The notes beneath the pieces were generated by a model, which saw nothing but the letters and a program-made list of their open reading frames with translations, ran no database searches and was not told the DNA's origin. This document shows positions 34,227 through 43,760 of a stretch of DNA of 64,000 nucleotides, in pieces. The first letter of the stretch is position 1. The number at the start of each line of letters is the position of its first letter. Both the position numbers and the translations under genes were made by a program. The stretch comes from Mucilaginibacter rubeus. GTDB lineage: Bacteria > Bacteroidota > Bacteroidia > Sphingobacteriales > Sphingobacteriaceae. Location of the stretch: NCBI RefSeq assembly GCF_003286415.2, contig NZ_CP043450.1, positions 5,704,001 to 5,768,000 on the forward strand, given 5' to 3'.

Positions 34227-34466
34227 ATGGAAATAGTTGACAAAATAAAGGAGGTTTTCGAACCCAACTTCGAACTCCTGACGGTAACAAGATCCGGCCC
34301 GGATAGCTTAAATGCAGAAGCCTATATTACCATAGATGCACAGCACGAGGGAAAAACACATAAACGGGTTTTTAGGGAGGCTGAACTTGTACAATTAAAC
34401 GCAGAAGGTAAGTTAGCAGAAACAATACGGGCGCTTTGCGCTGTGATACTCACATCAGAAGATTAG
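34227..34466 (+). CDS. Small hypothetical protein
   Basis: A 79-residue acidic protein (MEIVDKIKEVFEPNFELLTV ...). It predicts as a small alpha/beta domain: a first helix, strands ending GKTHKRVFREAELVQL, and a last helix. I do not recognise the family. A consensus -7 box 4 nt upstream and a terminator just before it suggest an independent transcript. Its 3' end overlaps the convergent barstar gene by 17 bp. Confidence 0.55.
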   Translation: MEIVDKIKEVFEPNFELLTVTRSGPDSLNAEAYITIDAQHEGKTHKRVFREAELVQLNAEGKLAETIRALCAVILTSED

Positions 34467-34821
34467 CCTCTAAAAACCGCCTCGATTTCTCGGGAAAAAT
34501 TACTTTGAAATAATGCGCTTCATTATCAAGCCAATCTTCGGCCGCCTCAAAAAGTACATTTAGGTAAATCTTTATTTTATCATCGGCAAGAAGTGGCAGT
34601 TCATGATGAACCAACACAATCCCCTTCTTCGCCATCCAATGAAAATCGCGCAAGCAATCATACAGTGCATTCCAATTGTTCCCAAAGTAGTCCGGAAATT
34701 CAAGAACCTCACTTAGTTTTTTTAATAACTCATCTTCTCCTCCAACTTCTGGAAGTTTAGCGATAAATTCATTTTCGTCAAAATATTTATCGGGTTCTTC
34801 TAAAAAAACAATGTTTCTCAT
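34450..34821 (-). CDS. Barstar-family protein (orphan)
   Basis: A 123-residue protein with the barstar core LKKLSEVLEFPDYFGNNWNALYDCLRDF, the segment that plugs the active site of barnase-type ribonucleases in the known family. I start it at the ATG 34821 (MRNIVFLEE); an ATG two codons earlier is possible. The rest is typical of the fold (KKGIVLVHHELPLLADDKIKIYLNVLFEAAEDW). No barnase-like or toxin gene was seen in the window, so it stands alone. Bacteroidota commonly carry such orphan barstars; they may protect against an imported toxin or have another role. Confidence 0.75.
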   Translation of the reverse strand: MRNIVFLEEPDKYFDENEFIAKLPEVGGEDELLKKLSEVLEFPDYFGNNWNALYDCLRDFHWMAKKGIVLVHHELPLLADDKIKIYLNVLFEAAEDWLDNEAHYFKVIFPEKSRRFLEANLLM

Positions 34822-34862
34822 AAGCATCTTTATTCAGTACGCGGGGGTATCCCCACGTACCC

Positions 34863-35019
34863 CTGGTCGAAGTTTAGCGCCAGCGTAACTTCGTCCTAAA
34901 ATAAGGCAAGCATTCTGCTTGCCTACCTGAAATATTAAAAAAAGTTGGTCTGTTTCAGTTAAGCTGAAAGCTTAACCGGTTTTGGGATCGAAGTTACGCT
35001 ATCGCTAAACTTCGACCAG
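34863..35019. repeat. Inverted repeat with two 33-bp arms around internal hairpins
   Basis: CTGGTCGAAGTTTAGCG at 34863 is complementary to CGCTAAACTTCGACCAG ending at 35019, and the match continues inward (CAGCGTAACTTCG / CGAAGTTACGCTATCG). Inside are an 8-bp stem GGCAAGCA / TGCTTGCC and CAGTTAAGCTG. A single half-arm (AATTTAGCGACAGTGTAACTT) occurs at 34150. It fills the gap between the barstar gene and the lipoprotein gene; no coding sequence is seen. Confidence 0.75.
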
Positions 35020-35102
35020 ATAGAATGTAATACTGGATCTCCCAAACAATATATCAAAAATTCCCTTACTTTACCATCGATAAAAAACCTGCTGCATTAC
35101 CT

Positions 35103-36128
35103 ATGCTTAAATATTTCCGGTGGTTTATAATAGTAGCCTTGCTACTTCCTGTGGCCTCCTGCCGCAAGCCCGGGAATGCTTCAACCGCTTTTTACTACTG
35201 GAAAACAAATTTCAACCTTAATAGGCAACAGGCAGCTTTACTAAAACAAACCGGCAACAATGCTTACATCCATTTTTTTGATGTAAGCTGGAACGATCAG
35301 GAAAAACGCTCCTACCCTAACGCCGTTGTGCAGCTTAACGAAATTCCGGCTGGCCTGAACATTATTCCCGTTATCTATATCACCAATAAAACTTTTGAAA
35401 ACATTGCTGATACCGCTGTAACTACCCTTGCGTTGCATTGCAATAAGCTGATTAATGAGCTGGCCACAGAAAAGAAGATCAGCTATACCACTGTTCAGGT
35501 TGACTGTGATTGGTCGTTAAGTACCCGGCTTAAATATTTTAGTTTTTTAACTGCAGTTAAAAAACTCAGCAAAAAGCAGTTGGAAGCAACCATCCGCCTG
35601 CACCAGGTTAAATTTAAAGACCGTACAGGTGTACCGCCGGTTAACCGCGGCGTGTTGATGTTTTACAATATGGGCAAGCTCAATGCCGGCCTGCATCAGC
35701 CCAATTCAATTTACAATGAAGAGGATGCGGGTAAGTATATCGATTATCTAAGCGTGTACCCTTTAAAGTTGGATATCGCCTTGCCGTTGTTTTCCTGGGC
35801 CATCCATATTCGCGACGGCAGGGTTATACAGGTTTACGGAAAAATCGGGAGACAACAACTTACAGACCGTTCTCATTTTAAACAAATTGAAGGGCAGGCT
35901 AACTACCGCGCTACGGCAAGCTTTTTCATGGAAGGAATTTATGTAAAACAAAATGATATTTTTAAACTTGAAGAAACGGACGGAAACACATTGAACACCG
36001 CCGCCAAGCAAGTAATACAGCATCTGCCTAAACAACAACATACAACCATCATCTACTATGAACTGGCCAACATCGACCTTTCAAAATTTAACCAGGAAAC
36101 CATCACGCAAATTTCTGCTCGTTTTTAG
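35103..36128 (+). CDS. Hypothetical lipoprotein
   Basis: A 341-residue protein with a lipobox LPVASC (C20) after a hydrophobic N-terminus. I do not recognise the family with confidence. The sequence alternates strands and helices in a way compatible with a TIM-like barrel (FFDVSW, GLNIIPVIYI, YTTVQVDCDWS, LEATIRLHQVKF, LPLFSWAIHI), so a hydrolase-like fold is possible. The next gene starts inside its 3' end in another frame, so the two are surely co-transcribed and probably work together in the envelope. Confidence 0.75.
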   Translation: MLKYFRWFIIVALLLPVASCRKPGNASTAFYYWKTNFNLNRQQAALLKQTGNNAYIHFFDVSWNDQEKRSYPNAVVQLNEIPAGLNIIPVIYITNKTFENIADTAVTTLALHCNKLINELATEKKISYTTVQVDCDWSLSTRLKYFSFLTAVKKLSKKQLEATIRLHQVKFKDRTGVPPVNRGVLMFYNMGKLNAGLHQPNSIYNEEDAGKYIDYLSVYPLKLDIALPLFSWAIHIRDGRVIQVYGKIGRQQLTDRSHFKQIEGQANYRATASFFMEGIYVKQNDIFKLEETDGNTLNTAAKQVIQHLPKQQHTTIIYYELANIDLSKFNQETITQISARF

Positions 36129-38343
36129 TTTATGTACACTCACTATAGCAGGTGTGATCTGGGCCTGCGCCGACTCATACGAGGAAGAGTACTCGGTTTT
36201 TACACCCGAATATTTTGTTAATAAGCAATACTCGCCATTCTTTTACACCGGTAACGAGGTTTATTATGGCTTAGGCTATACCGACGGTAGCAATACCTGG
36301 TATAACGACAATATTGTTGACGAATGGTACGAGCATTTTAATCACCAGTTCAATAAAGCGTCGCTTCAATACCTGCTCCTTAAAGCCAGCGCGGGTGCCG
36401 TTGATTCTATCTATCGTAAATCTACCGGTGCGCTTAAGGTGTTGCCTGCTAAATATCCTGCTATTGTTACCGGTAATGTATCGCCCAAAATGCTTAACGC
36501 CTTTTACAGCTACCTGAAGCTGGCCAAAAATGCCGAGGCCTATTCGGTAAACGATCAGTATTATTCGTGGGATAAAGTAAAGCCCAATCATTCGCCGGTA
36601 AACCTGGGGCCAGCGCTGGTGGGGGCTTATGATAAAGAAACCGATCCTTTTATTAAAGAACGTATCTGGTTTCAAATGGTACGTTATTACTATTTTCTGG
36701 ATGAACCTTCGAACAGAACTGTGAAACTGTTTGATCAGTTTAAAGATCATTTTCCCAAAAACCTCATTTACTATCGTACAATGGGCTACGTAGCCGGGTA
36801 TTATTACAGGCAAAAAAACTATGCCTTATCAAATTACCTGTACAGCCTTTGCTACGACTACACCTATAAATTGAAGATCCCGAGCTTCTGGAGTTTTCAC
36901 CCGCAAAATGAAAGTGATTGGACTGCTACCCTGAAACTTGCCAAAACCCCGGAAGAAAAAATAACGCTATGGCATATGTTGGGCGTACAATACGATGCCG
37001 GCCGGGCTATAAAAACTATCGCGGCCATCAATCCCAAATCTGAAAAGCTCGATCTGCTGCTAAGTCGCCTCATCAATATCCGCGAGGTAGGAACAGGTTG
37101 GGGCAACACAACAACTGATTCGGTTAAGAAATCTGACAATGCGGGTAAACGTTTGGTAGAAGATATCGCCTCAAAAAACAATACCGCCAAGCCTTACTAT
37201 TGGAATCTTGCCGCCGGTTACCTCAACTTTTTGGATAGCAACTATACCTCAGCCGGAAAGTATTATGCAACAGCAAAAAATCAATTTCCTGCCGGTGACA
37301 AAATGATTGTGGCGCAGGCCAAATTGCTGGATATGATGCTTTACATCAAAAGCCTTAAAAAAATGGATGCCAACGCCGAGGTTAAATTAATTGAGCCGCT
37401 TAACTGGCTTGCCAACCTACGCGATAATAAGCTTAAAATAAAAGATCTGCGGTTTAGCAACGCTATATCCGTTTGTAACCTGGCTATTTCCCGCCTTTAT
37501 AAAAGACAGGATAACACTATCAGGGAGGTATGTTTTAACAATAACGCACAGGATTTTTACGCCGATAGCGCGAGAGTGCAGCACATGATAGATCTGCTGA
37601 ACAAACCGGATAAAACTGCGTTTGAAAAGGCCATGCTTCGTTATTACCCGATAACGCTAAATAATTTATATTACCACCAGGCTATCATGCTGGCTTATCA
37701 GCAAAAATTACCGGAAGCTATTGCCCAGCTTAAAAAGATGACGCCTGAGAATTTTTTGCTTGCCGGCAACCCTTTTACCGGCAGGTTAACCGACTGTCAT
37801 GATTGTGATCATGAAGCACCGCAAAAGCAAAAGTTTACGCCGTTGAGCTTTCTGCAAACACTTTATACCCTTGATAGCGAAATTAAGCAGGGCAAAAACG
37901 TTTACCGTAATGCTTATGCTGTGGCCAATGCCTATTACAATATCACGTACTATGGTAATGCAAGGCTGTTCTATGAATCGGATGTGGTAGCTACCGGCCC
38001 AACCGGCCGTTATTACTATGAAGGCGAACCACGCATGGATGATAAACTGATCTCCATGCAGGTGGCTATAAAGTATTATCAGTTAGCCCGTAAAAATGCC
38101 GCCACCGATGAGCAGCGCGCCCGTTGTACGTTTATGTTGAGCAAATGCGCACTCAATGAAGTTTATAACGATCCTGGTTTTAACGGCTACGAAAAACTTT
38201 CCGAGGGGAAAATCAGCAAAGCGGTAATCGATGCTTACTATAACTATTTCGCCGAGTTAAAGGCAAAGTATAACCAAACAGCTTATTACAAGGAGGCGTT
38301 AAAAGAATGCGGATATTTCAGGACCTATTCAGACAAAAAATAG
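36058..38343 (+). CDS. Large hypothetical lipoprotein with helical repeats
   Basis: A 761-residue protein. The ATG at 36058 lies inside the upstream lipoprotein gene, overlapping it by 71 bp in a different frame; no in-frame ATG, GTG or TTG is available before the hydrophobic segment FLLVFSLCTLTIAGVIWAC, whose Cys 37 could be lipidated. The bulk is helical, rich in Y, W and N, with TPR-like stretches (AAGYLNFLDSNYTSAGKYYATAK, YQLARKNAATDEQRARCTFMLSKCALNEVY). A dense Cys/His motif D-C-H-D-C-D-H-E at residues 579-586 could bind metal. Not assigned to a family; likely an envelope protein paired with its upstream partner. Confidence 0.75.
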   Translation: MNWPTSTFQNLTRKPSRKFLLVFSLCTLTIAGVIWACADSYEEEYSVFTPEYFVNKQYSPFFYTGNEVYYGLGYTDGSNTWYNDNIVDEWYEHFNHQFNKASLQYLLLKASAGAVDSIYRKSTGALKVLPAKYPAIVTGNVSPKMLNAFYSYLKLAKNAEAYSVNDQYYSWDKVKPNHSPVNLGPALVGAYDKETDPFIKERIWFQMVRYYYFLDEPSNRTVKLFDQFKDHFPKNLIYYRTMGYVAGYYYRQKNYALSNYLYSLCYDYTYKLKIPSFWSFHPQNESDWTATLKLAKTPEEKITLWHMLGVQYDAGRAIKTIAAINPKSEKLDLLLSRLINIREVGTGWGNTTTDSVKKSDNAGKRLVEDIASKNNTAKPYYWNLAAGYLNFLDSNYTSAGKYYATAKNQFPAGDKMIVAQAKLLDMMLYIKSLKKMDANAEVKLIEPLNWLANLRDNKLKIKDLRFSNAISVCNLAISRLYKRQDNTIREVCFNNNAQDFYADSARVQHMIDLLNKPDKTAFEKAMLRYYPITLNNLYYHQAIMLAYQQKLPEAIAQLKKMTPENFLLAGNPFTGRLTDCHDCDHEAPQKQKFTPLSFLQTLYTLDSEIKQGKNVYRNAYAVANAYYNITYYGNARLFYESDVVATGPTGRYYYEGEPRMDDKLISMQVAIKYYQLARKNAATDEQRARCTFMLSKCALNEVYNDPGFNGYEKLSEGKISKAVIDAYYNYFAELKAKYNQTAYYKEALKECGYFRTYSDKK

Positions 38344-38440
38344 TGCGGTAAATCCAAAAGCCCCATATTTAAATTACTAAATAATTTAGCATTTTAAATA
38401 TAATCTGCATATTTGCACATCTGTAATCTGCAAATCTAAA

Positions 38441-39853
38441 ATGGCCAAATCCAAGATCGCGTACTTTTGTCAAAGCTGTGGCTTTGAATCGCCCAAATGG
38501 CTGGGTAAATGCCCGTCATGCCAGCAATGGAACACCTTTGTTGAAGAGGTGATTGAAAAGGGCAATGCATCAGTACCGGCCTGGAAACCTGCCTCAACCA
38601 GTCAGCAGCGGGCCAATAAACCTGTGCCGGTTACGGAGATTACTTATTCCGAAGAGCATCGTTTACCTACTCCCGATAAAGAGTTTAACCGTGTTTTAGG
38701 CGGCGGCATTGTTCCGGGTTCATTAGTACTTATCGGCGGCGAGCCGGGCATAGGCAAATCAACCCTGATGTTGCAGCTTGCCCTCAACATGCCTAACCAA
38801 AAGGTGCTGTATGTGTCGGGCGAGGAAAGCGAACGACAGATTAAGATGAGGGCAGAAAGGTTAGCATCGCCCGAAGGGGGGCCTATCGGCGAAGGAGCCT
38901 ATATCCTCACAGAAACCTCAACCCAAAACATTTTTAAGCAGATAGAGGCATTGGAACCAGATATGGTAGTGATAGACTCTATTCAAACGCTGCATTCGGC
39001 ACATATCGAATCAACACCAGGCAGCGTATCCCAGGTTAGGGAATGTACTGCCGAACTGCTTCGTTTTGCCAAAGAAACCTCAACTCCTGTATTTTTAATT
39101 GGCCACATTACCAAAGATGGTATGATAGCAGGCCCAAAAATACTGGAGCATATGGTTGATACCGTGTTACAGTTTGAGGGCGACAGGCATCATGTTTATC
39201 GCATATTGCGCACTATTAAAAACCGTTTCGGCTCGGCATCGGAGCTGGGTATTTATGAAATGATGGGCGAGGGTTTGAGGGAAGTATCCAATCCTTCGGA
39301 GATATTGCTTTCGCACCGGGAAGCACCACTGAGCGGCATTACTATTTCTGCCACTTTAGAAGGGATGCGACCGATGCTGATTGAAACCCAGGCATTGGTT
39401 AGTGCGTCTGCCTATGGTACCCCGCAACGTACCGCTACCGGCTTTGATACCAAACGCATGAGCATGCTGCTGGCTGTGCTGGAAAAGCGCTGCGGTTTCA
39501 GGTTGGGCGCAAAAGATGTATTCCTGAACATTACCGGAGGCATCAGGGTTGAAGACCCCGCTATTGATCTGGGGCTTGCAGCGGCCATTATTTCATCGCA
39601 CGAGGATATGCCAATACCCTTCAAAACCTGTTTTGCCGGCGAGCTTGGCCTTTCGGGCGAGATCAGGGCGGTAAACCGGGTAGAGCAGCGTATTGCCGAA
39701 GCACAAAAACTCGGCTTCAACCAAATCTTTATCTCCAAATACAACCTCCCTGCAAGCGGTCAGGATAAAAAGCGCATGGACCTCTCGCGCTACGATATCG
39801 ACATCAAGATCGTAAGCAGTATTGAGGAAGTATTCAGTTTGTTGTTTGGATAG
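38441..39853 (+). CDS. radA: DNA repair protein RadA
   Basis: A 470-residue protein that processes branched recombination intermediates. The N-terminal zinc finger is C10-x2-C13 ... C24-x2-C27, then the Walker A motif GGEPGIGKSTL (~97-107), the RadA-specific KNRFGSASELGIYEM motif, and a C-terminal Lon protease-like domain (GGIRVEDPAIDLGLAAAI ... FAGELGLSGEIRAV). Length and order are normal. It is monocistronic, with a CATATTTG box (one mismatch to TAnnTTTG) 25 bp before the ATG at 38408-38415, next to repeated GCACATCT words. Confidence 0.95.
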   Translation: MAKSKIAYFCQSCGFESPKWLGKCPSCQQWNTFVEEVIEKGNASVPAWKPASTSQQRANKPVPVTEITYSEEHRLPTPDKEFNRVLGGGIVPGSLVLIGGEPGIGKSTLMLQLALNMPNQKVLYVSGEESERQIKMRAERLASPEGGPIGEGAYILTETSTQNIFKQIEALEPDMVVIDSIQTLHSAHIESTPGSVSQVRECTAELLRFAKETSTPVFLIGHITKDGMIAGPKILEHMVDTVLQFEGDRHHVYRILRTIKNRFGSASELGIYEMMGEGLREVSNPSEILLSHREAPLSGITISATLEGMRPMLIETQALVSASAYGTPQRTATGFDTKRMSMLLAVLEKRCGFRLGAKDVFLNITGGIRVEDPAIDLGLAAAIISSHEDMPIPFKTCFAGELGLSGEIRAVNRVEQRIAEAQKLGFNQIFISKYNLPASGQDKKRMDLSRYDIDIKIVSSIEEVFSLLFG

Positions 39854-39929
39854 AAGATAAGCTTAAAGCAGAAGGCTCAAAGCAAAAAACAATTGCCCTG
39901 TACCTCGTGCTATCCTTATTATTATTTAT

Positions 39930-40211
39930 TTAAAACTTGAGATTTGTTTTAAGCCATTGCTGTACTTCTTCCTGGCTGCTAATCTCTGCCGGAAGTTTAT
40001 CATGGATCAGTTTTTCCATTTTATTGCCGGTATTGGCAAAACGATAGTCCCATATCATCATTAATTTGTTAATGAGATACACCATTTCGTTCCCCTCGTT
40101 TTTATTAAACACTGTATGATCTGGCCTGCCATTTACACGCGGATCATTCTGAATGTAAGCAGTCCATTTATAATCGGTGTAATGTAAATTTCTTCTTGAA
40201 AAAAGGATCAT
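39930..40211 (-). CDS. Small hypothetical protein
   Basis: A 93-residue protein with no signal peptide. The first part (MILFSRRNLHYTDYKWTAYIQNDPR) is polar and the C-terminal half is helical (EEVQQWLKTNLKF). It looks like a small conserved cytoplasmic protein, but I cannot assign a family. It is convergent with radA, 76 bp from its stop. Coding potential is moderate: no strong start context, but the frame is clean and fits the gap. Confidence 0.55.
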   Translation of the reverse strand: MILFSRRNLHYTDYKWTAYIQNDPRVNGRPDHTVFNKNEGNEMVYLINKLMMIWDYRFANTGNKMEKLIHDKLPAEISSQEEVQQWLKTNLKF

Positions 40212-40361
40212 AAGCCGGGAATTTCTTTAAATGTACGGATAATTAAACGAACGGGGCAGAAATAGGGATTTAAAAGGGTTGGTGAACCCGTAGCAGGTAA
40301 TAATATTGATATTAATTTTTTGCCGATTTAATAGTAATTTCAGCGCAGATAATTTAAGTTG

Positions 40362-42236
40362 ATGAAAAAATTACTACTACTTACCGCTGCCTCTGCGCTT
40401 GCGTGCAACGTTATGGCACAGCAGGAACCGCAAAAAGCCATTTACTATTCCATATCATTTCCTAACGCCGCTCATCATGAGGCCGAAATAAGTATGACCA
40501 TTCCGCAAGCGCCGGTTGGTAATTTCAGGGTACGCATGAGCCGTTCATCTGCCGGCCGATATGCAACACATGAGTTTGGCAAAAATATTTACAACGTTAA
40601 AGCTACCGATGTTGACGGCAAAGAGTTGCCTTTAACACAGGTTGAAGGTGATGTTTACGAGGTTGGAGAACATCCGGCCACTGTAAAAGTGAACTATACG
40701 CTTTTCGGTAACTGGACAGATGGTACTTACGCTTCTATTGATCCAAGCCACGCCCACCTGAATATGCCTGCCACTTTTATGTGGGTTGTTGGACAAGACA
40801 AACGCCCGATTACCATTCAGTTTGATGACCTGGATAAATACGGATGGAAAGTAGCTTCACAGCTTAAGCATGAAGGTTCAAGCGTGTACAGTGCTCCAAG
40901 TTTGCAATACATGATGGATAGCCCTACCGAACTGTCTAACTACAATGTTAGCAGCTGGGATGTAGTAAATACCGATGGTAAGAAAGAAAAAATAAACCTT
41001 GCCGTGCACTCGGACGATAGCCAGGCGGTGATAGATAATTTCGGGAAAATGATCCAAAAGCTGGTATTGGAAGAAAAAGCAGTATTTGGCGAACTGCCAA
41101 CCTATGATTTTGGCGAATATACTTTTGTAAGCGATGTAAACCCAGCCGTGTCCGGTGATGGTATGGAACATCGCAATTCAACCTCTATAACTATCCCGGC
41201 GCCTAAAGTAGAAGGCTTTGAAAACAATCTGATGGGCGTCTACGCGCACGAATATTTCCATAGCTGGAATGTGAAACGCATCCGCCCGAAATCATTGGAG
41301 CCATTTAACTTTGAGCATGCCAACATGAGCAGTGAGCTTTGGTTTGCCGAAGGTTTTACCCAATATTACGGCGAATTATTGCTTACCCGCGCCGGCTTCA
41401 ACACATTGGATGATTACACTAAAACTATTGCCGGTTTAGTTAACCAGATTTTAAACACGCCTGGGGCAGCCAAATATTCCGCCGCGCAAATGAGCCGTTA
41501 TTCTGTATTTGCAGATGCGGGCGTATCTATCGACCCTAACAATAACGTTAACGATTTTACCAGCTATTATACCTACGGTGGTGCTATCGCATTAGCGCTT
41601 GACCTTCGCCTGCGCAGCGATTTTAACATGACGCTTGATGATTACATGCGTACCGTATGGCTCAACCGCGGCAAAGTAATGAAGCCGTATACCATTCCCG
41701 ATCTGCAAAGCGATTTAGGCAAAGTAACCAACAATCCTAAATTCGCCGCCGATTTCTTTAAGCGTTACATCAACGGAACCGACAAAAATAATTACGAAGA
41801 ACTATTGGCTAAAGCAGGCCTGGTTTTACAGAAGGTACAACCAGGTAAAGGCTGGGCCGGTCCGCTGGCTGCTACCCCAGGTCGTGGTCGCGCAGGCCAG
41901 GTACTGGCTGCCGACGCCGAAGGTCTGCCAATACTTTCAAGTACAACTATAGGTACACCGGTTTATAAAGCCGGTCTTGATGCAGGCGATGTTATCCTGA
42001 AAGTTGACGGAAAAGACATTAAAGACCAAAAAGGCTTTAGCGATATTATTGCCGATAAAAAACCGGGCGATAAAGTTACTGTAAACTACAAAAACCGCAC
42101 TGGTGCTCATGAAACCACCATCACCCTTGAAGAAAATCCAAACTTCGAGGTAGTAACTTTCGAAAAGGCCGGCAAACAATTAAGCAAAGAACAGGAAACC
42201 TTCCGTAACAACTGGCTGCAATCAAAAGTCAAATAA
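40362..42236 (+). CDS. M61 family aminopeptidase with PDZ domain
   Basis: A 624-residue zinc peptidase. I start it at ATG 40362, one codon after a TTG in the same frame, because it opens a standard signal peptide (MKKLLLLTAASALACNVMAQ). The catalytic motif is H296-E-Y-F-H300 in YAHEYFHSWNVKRIRP, with the downstream ELWFAEGFTQYYGEL supplying the third ligand, as in glycyl aminopeptidases. A PDZ domain fills ~490-590 (GTPVYKAGLDAGDVILKVDGKDI). Probably trims N-terminal glycine or alanine from peptides in the periplasm. It ends 2 bp before the M28 peptidase gene, so the two peptidases form an operon. Confidence 0.9.
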   Translation: MKKLLLLTAASALACNVMAQQEPQKAIYYSISFPNAAHHEAEISMTIPQAPVGNFRVRMSRSSAGRYATHEFGKNIYNVKATDVDGKELPLTQVEGDVYEVGEHPATVKVNYTLFGNWTDGTYASIDPSHAHLNMPATFMWVVGQDKRPITIQFDDLDKYGWKVASQLKHEGSSVYSAPSLQYMMDSPTELSNYNVSSWDVVNTDGKKEKINLAVHSDDSQAVIDNFGKMIQKLVLEEKAVFGELPTYDFGEYTFVSDVNPAVSGDGMEHRNSTSITIPAPKVEGFENNLMGVYAHEYFHSWNVKRIRPKSLEPFNFEHANMSSELWFAEGFTQYYGELLLTRAGFNTLDDYTKTIAGLVNQILNTPGAAKYSAAQMSRYSVFADAGVSIDPNNNVNDFTSYYTYGGAIALALDLRLRSDFNMTLDDYMRTVWLNRGKVMKPYTIPDLQSDLGKVTNNPKFAADFFKRYINGTDKNNYEELLAKAGLVLQKVQPGKGWAGPLAATPGRGRAGQVLAADAEGLPILSSTTIGTPVYKAGLDAGDVILKVDGKDIKDQKGFSDIIADKKPGDKVTVNYKNRTGAHETTITLEENPNFEVVTFEKAGKQLSKEQETFRNNWLQSKVK

Positions 42237-42238
42237 CT

Positions 42239-43546
42239 ATGAAGAAGATATCAATAGTAACAGCGGCATTATTAAGCGTTTCGGCTTATAGTTTTGCGCA
42301 GGATGTTAATAAACTGATTAATAAAGATGACGTAACCCGCATTATCAAAACGCTTTCGGCAGATGATATGCAGGGTAGGGCAACTTTCACGCCCGGCATC
42401 GAAAAGGCAGCTCAATTCATCGAAAGTGAATATAAAAAGGCTGGTTTGAAGCCGATGGAGGGCAATACCGGTTACCGCCAAAATTTCACCATGGTGCGTT
42501 CAACCCCGGTAAGCTTAACGGTAAGCATCAATGGCAAAGCCATAGCAGCCGACAGCGCGTTTGCCAGCAGCGCCGATTCATTTAAGTGGGCAGGTGATAA
42601 AGATGTACAGGTGATTACGGTTGGCCCCGATAAGGATTTCCGCACCGAATATCGTAAAGCGTTTAAAAGCGATACCAAAACCCTTTTACTGGTCGATCCT
42701 AAATTCAAAAGCCTGTTTAGCCGTATTAAGGGCTATATTGGTGCCGGCTCAACCAATTTCAAAGGCAAAGCAAAAGCGCCAATCATATTTGTATCCGGCA
42801 AGTTTGATAACGTTACATCATTTGATGTAAACTGCGAAGTAAAAACCCAGGAGTTGCCACTGTTTAACGTAGCAGGTATCATCCCCGGCAAGACCAAACC
42901 AAATGAATACGTAGTATTTTCGGGCCACTATGATCACCTGGGTATCATTAAGCCTGATAAACCAGGAGTAACAGATAGTATTGCCAACGGCGCCGACGAT
43001 GACGCTTCAGGTACAACAGCAGTGTTAAGCCTGGCTAAATACTATAAAAAGCTTGACAACAATGCCCGTACCCTGATTTTTGTAGCCTTTACCGCCGAAG
43101 AGATTGGCGAATATGGTTCACAGTATTTTGCGAAACAAGTAGATGCCGATAAGGTAGTTGCCATGTTCAATATTGAAATGATTGGCAAGGCTTCAAAATT
43201 TGGTACTAACTCCGCATTCATCACCGGTTTTGAAAGATCCGATTTTGGTAAGATCTTACAGAAGAACTTAGAAGGTACCGCCTTTAAGTTTTACCCGGAC
43301 CCCTACCCGGACCAGGACTTGTTTTACCGAAGTGATAACGCCTCGCTGGCCGAAGTTGGCGTACCTGCACACACCATCTCAACCGACCAGATTGATATAG
43401 ATAAACTATACCATACCGTTGGCGATGAGTTTAGCACACTGGATGTGGATAACATTACTTCGACAATCCGCGCGATAGCGTTGAGTTCGCGTACTATTGT
43501 TTCGGGACAGGATACACCGACAAGAGTGCCTAAGAAAACGGAATAG
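42239..43546 (+). CDS. M28 family zinc aminopeptidase
   Basis: A 435-residue exported enzyme: signal peptide ending SYSFAQ, then the co-catalytic zinc core with VVFSGHYDHLGI, NGADDDASGTTAVLSLA and FTAEEIGEYGSQYFAK (metal-binding His/Asp/Glu and the catalytic Glu), and the last histidine in VPAHTISTDQIDIDKLYHTVGDEF. Length fits the family. M28 enzymes release N-terminal residues from peptides. With the M61 enzyme 2 bp upstream it forms a peptide-degradation pair, presumably for nutrient uptake from peptides. Confidence 0.92.
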   Translation: MKKISIVTAALLSVSAYSFAQDVNKLINKDDVTRIIKTLSADDMQGRATFTPGIEKAAQFIESEYKKAGLKPMEGNTGYRQNFTMVRSTPVSLTVSINGKAIAADSAFASSADSFKWAGDKDVQVITVGPDKDFRTEYRKAFKSDTKTLLLVDPKFKSLFSRIKGYIGAGSTNFKGKAKAPIIFVSGKFDNVTSFDVNCEVKTQELPLFNVAGIIPGKTKPNEYVVFSGHYDHLGIIKPDKPGVTDSIANGADDDASGTTAVLSLAKYYKKLDNNARTLIFVAFTAEEIGEYGSQYFAKQVDADKVVAMFNIEMIGKASKFGTNSAFITGFERSDFGKILQKNLEGTAFKFYPDPYPDQDLFYRSDNASLAEVGVPAHTISTDQIDIDKLYHTVGDEFSTLDVDNITSTIRAIALSSRTIVSGQDTPTRVPKKTE

Positions 43547-43619
43547 AGAGATTAGAGGTTAGTGATTGGAGATTAGTTGGACGGCAGCTAACGTCCGAAT
43601 CAAAAAAGTTTTTTTAGTT

Positions 43620-43733
43620 CCCCTCTTGAGAGGGGGAGCGAAGGATGGAGCGATAGCAGGGGTGTGTTTCTACAATTGATTTATCAAAGTAGGAACACAC
43701 CCCTCCACCCCTCTCAAGAGGGGAATCGCACAA
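43620..43733. repeat. Inverted-repeat element, CCCCTCTTGAGAGGGG family, copy 2
   Basis: CCCCTCTTGAGAGGGG (43620-43635) and CCCCTCTCAAGAGGGG (43708-43723) bound a loop containing AGGGGTGTGTTTC and AACACACCCCT arms; the right side continues AATCGCACAA. Same orientation as copy 1. Confidence 0.85.
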
Positions 43734-43760
43734 TTCCTGCGCTTCTTAGTTTTCCCCCAC

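Noticed and set aside
36058..36128. The 71-bp gene overlap as a frameshift that split one gene
   Set aside because: Each product has its own signal segment with a plausible lipidated cysteine, so they read as two separate lipoproteins.
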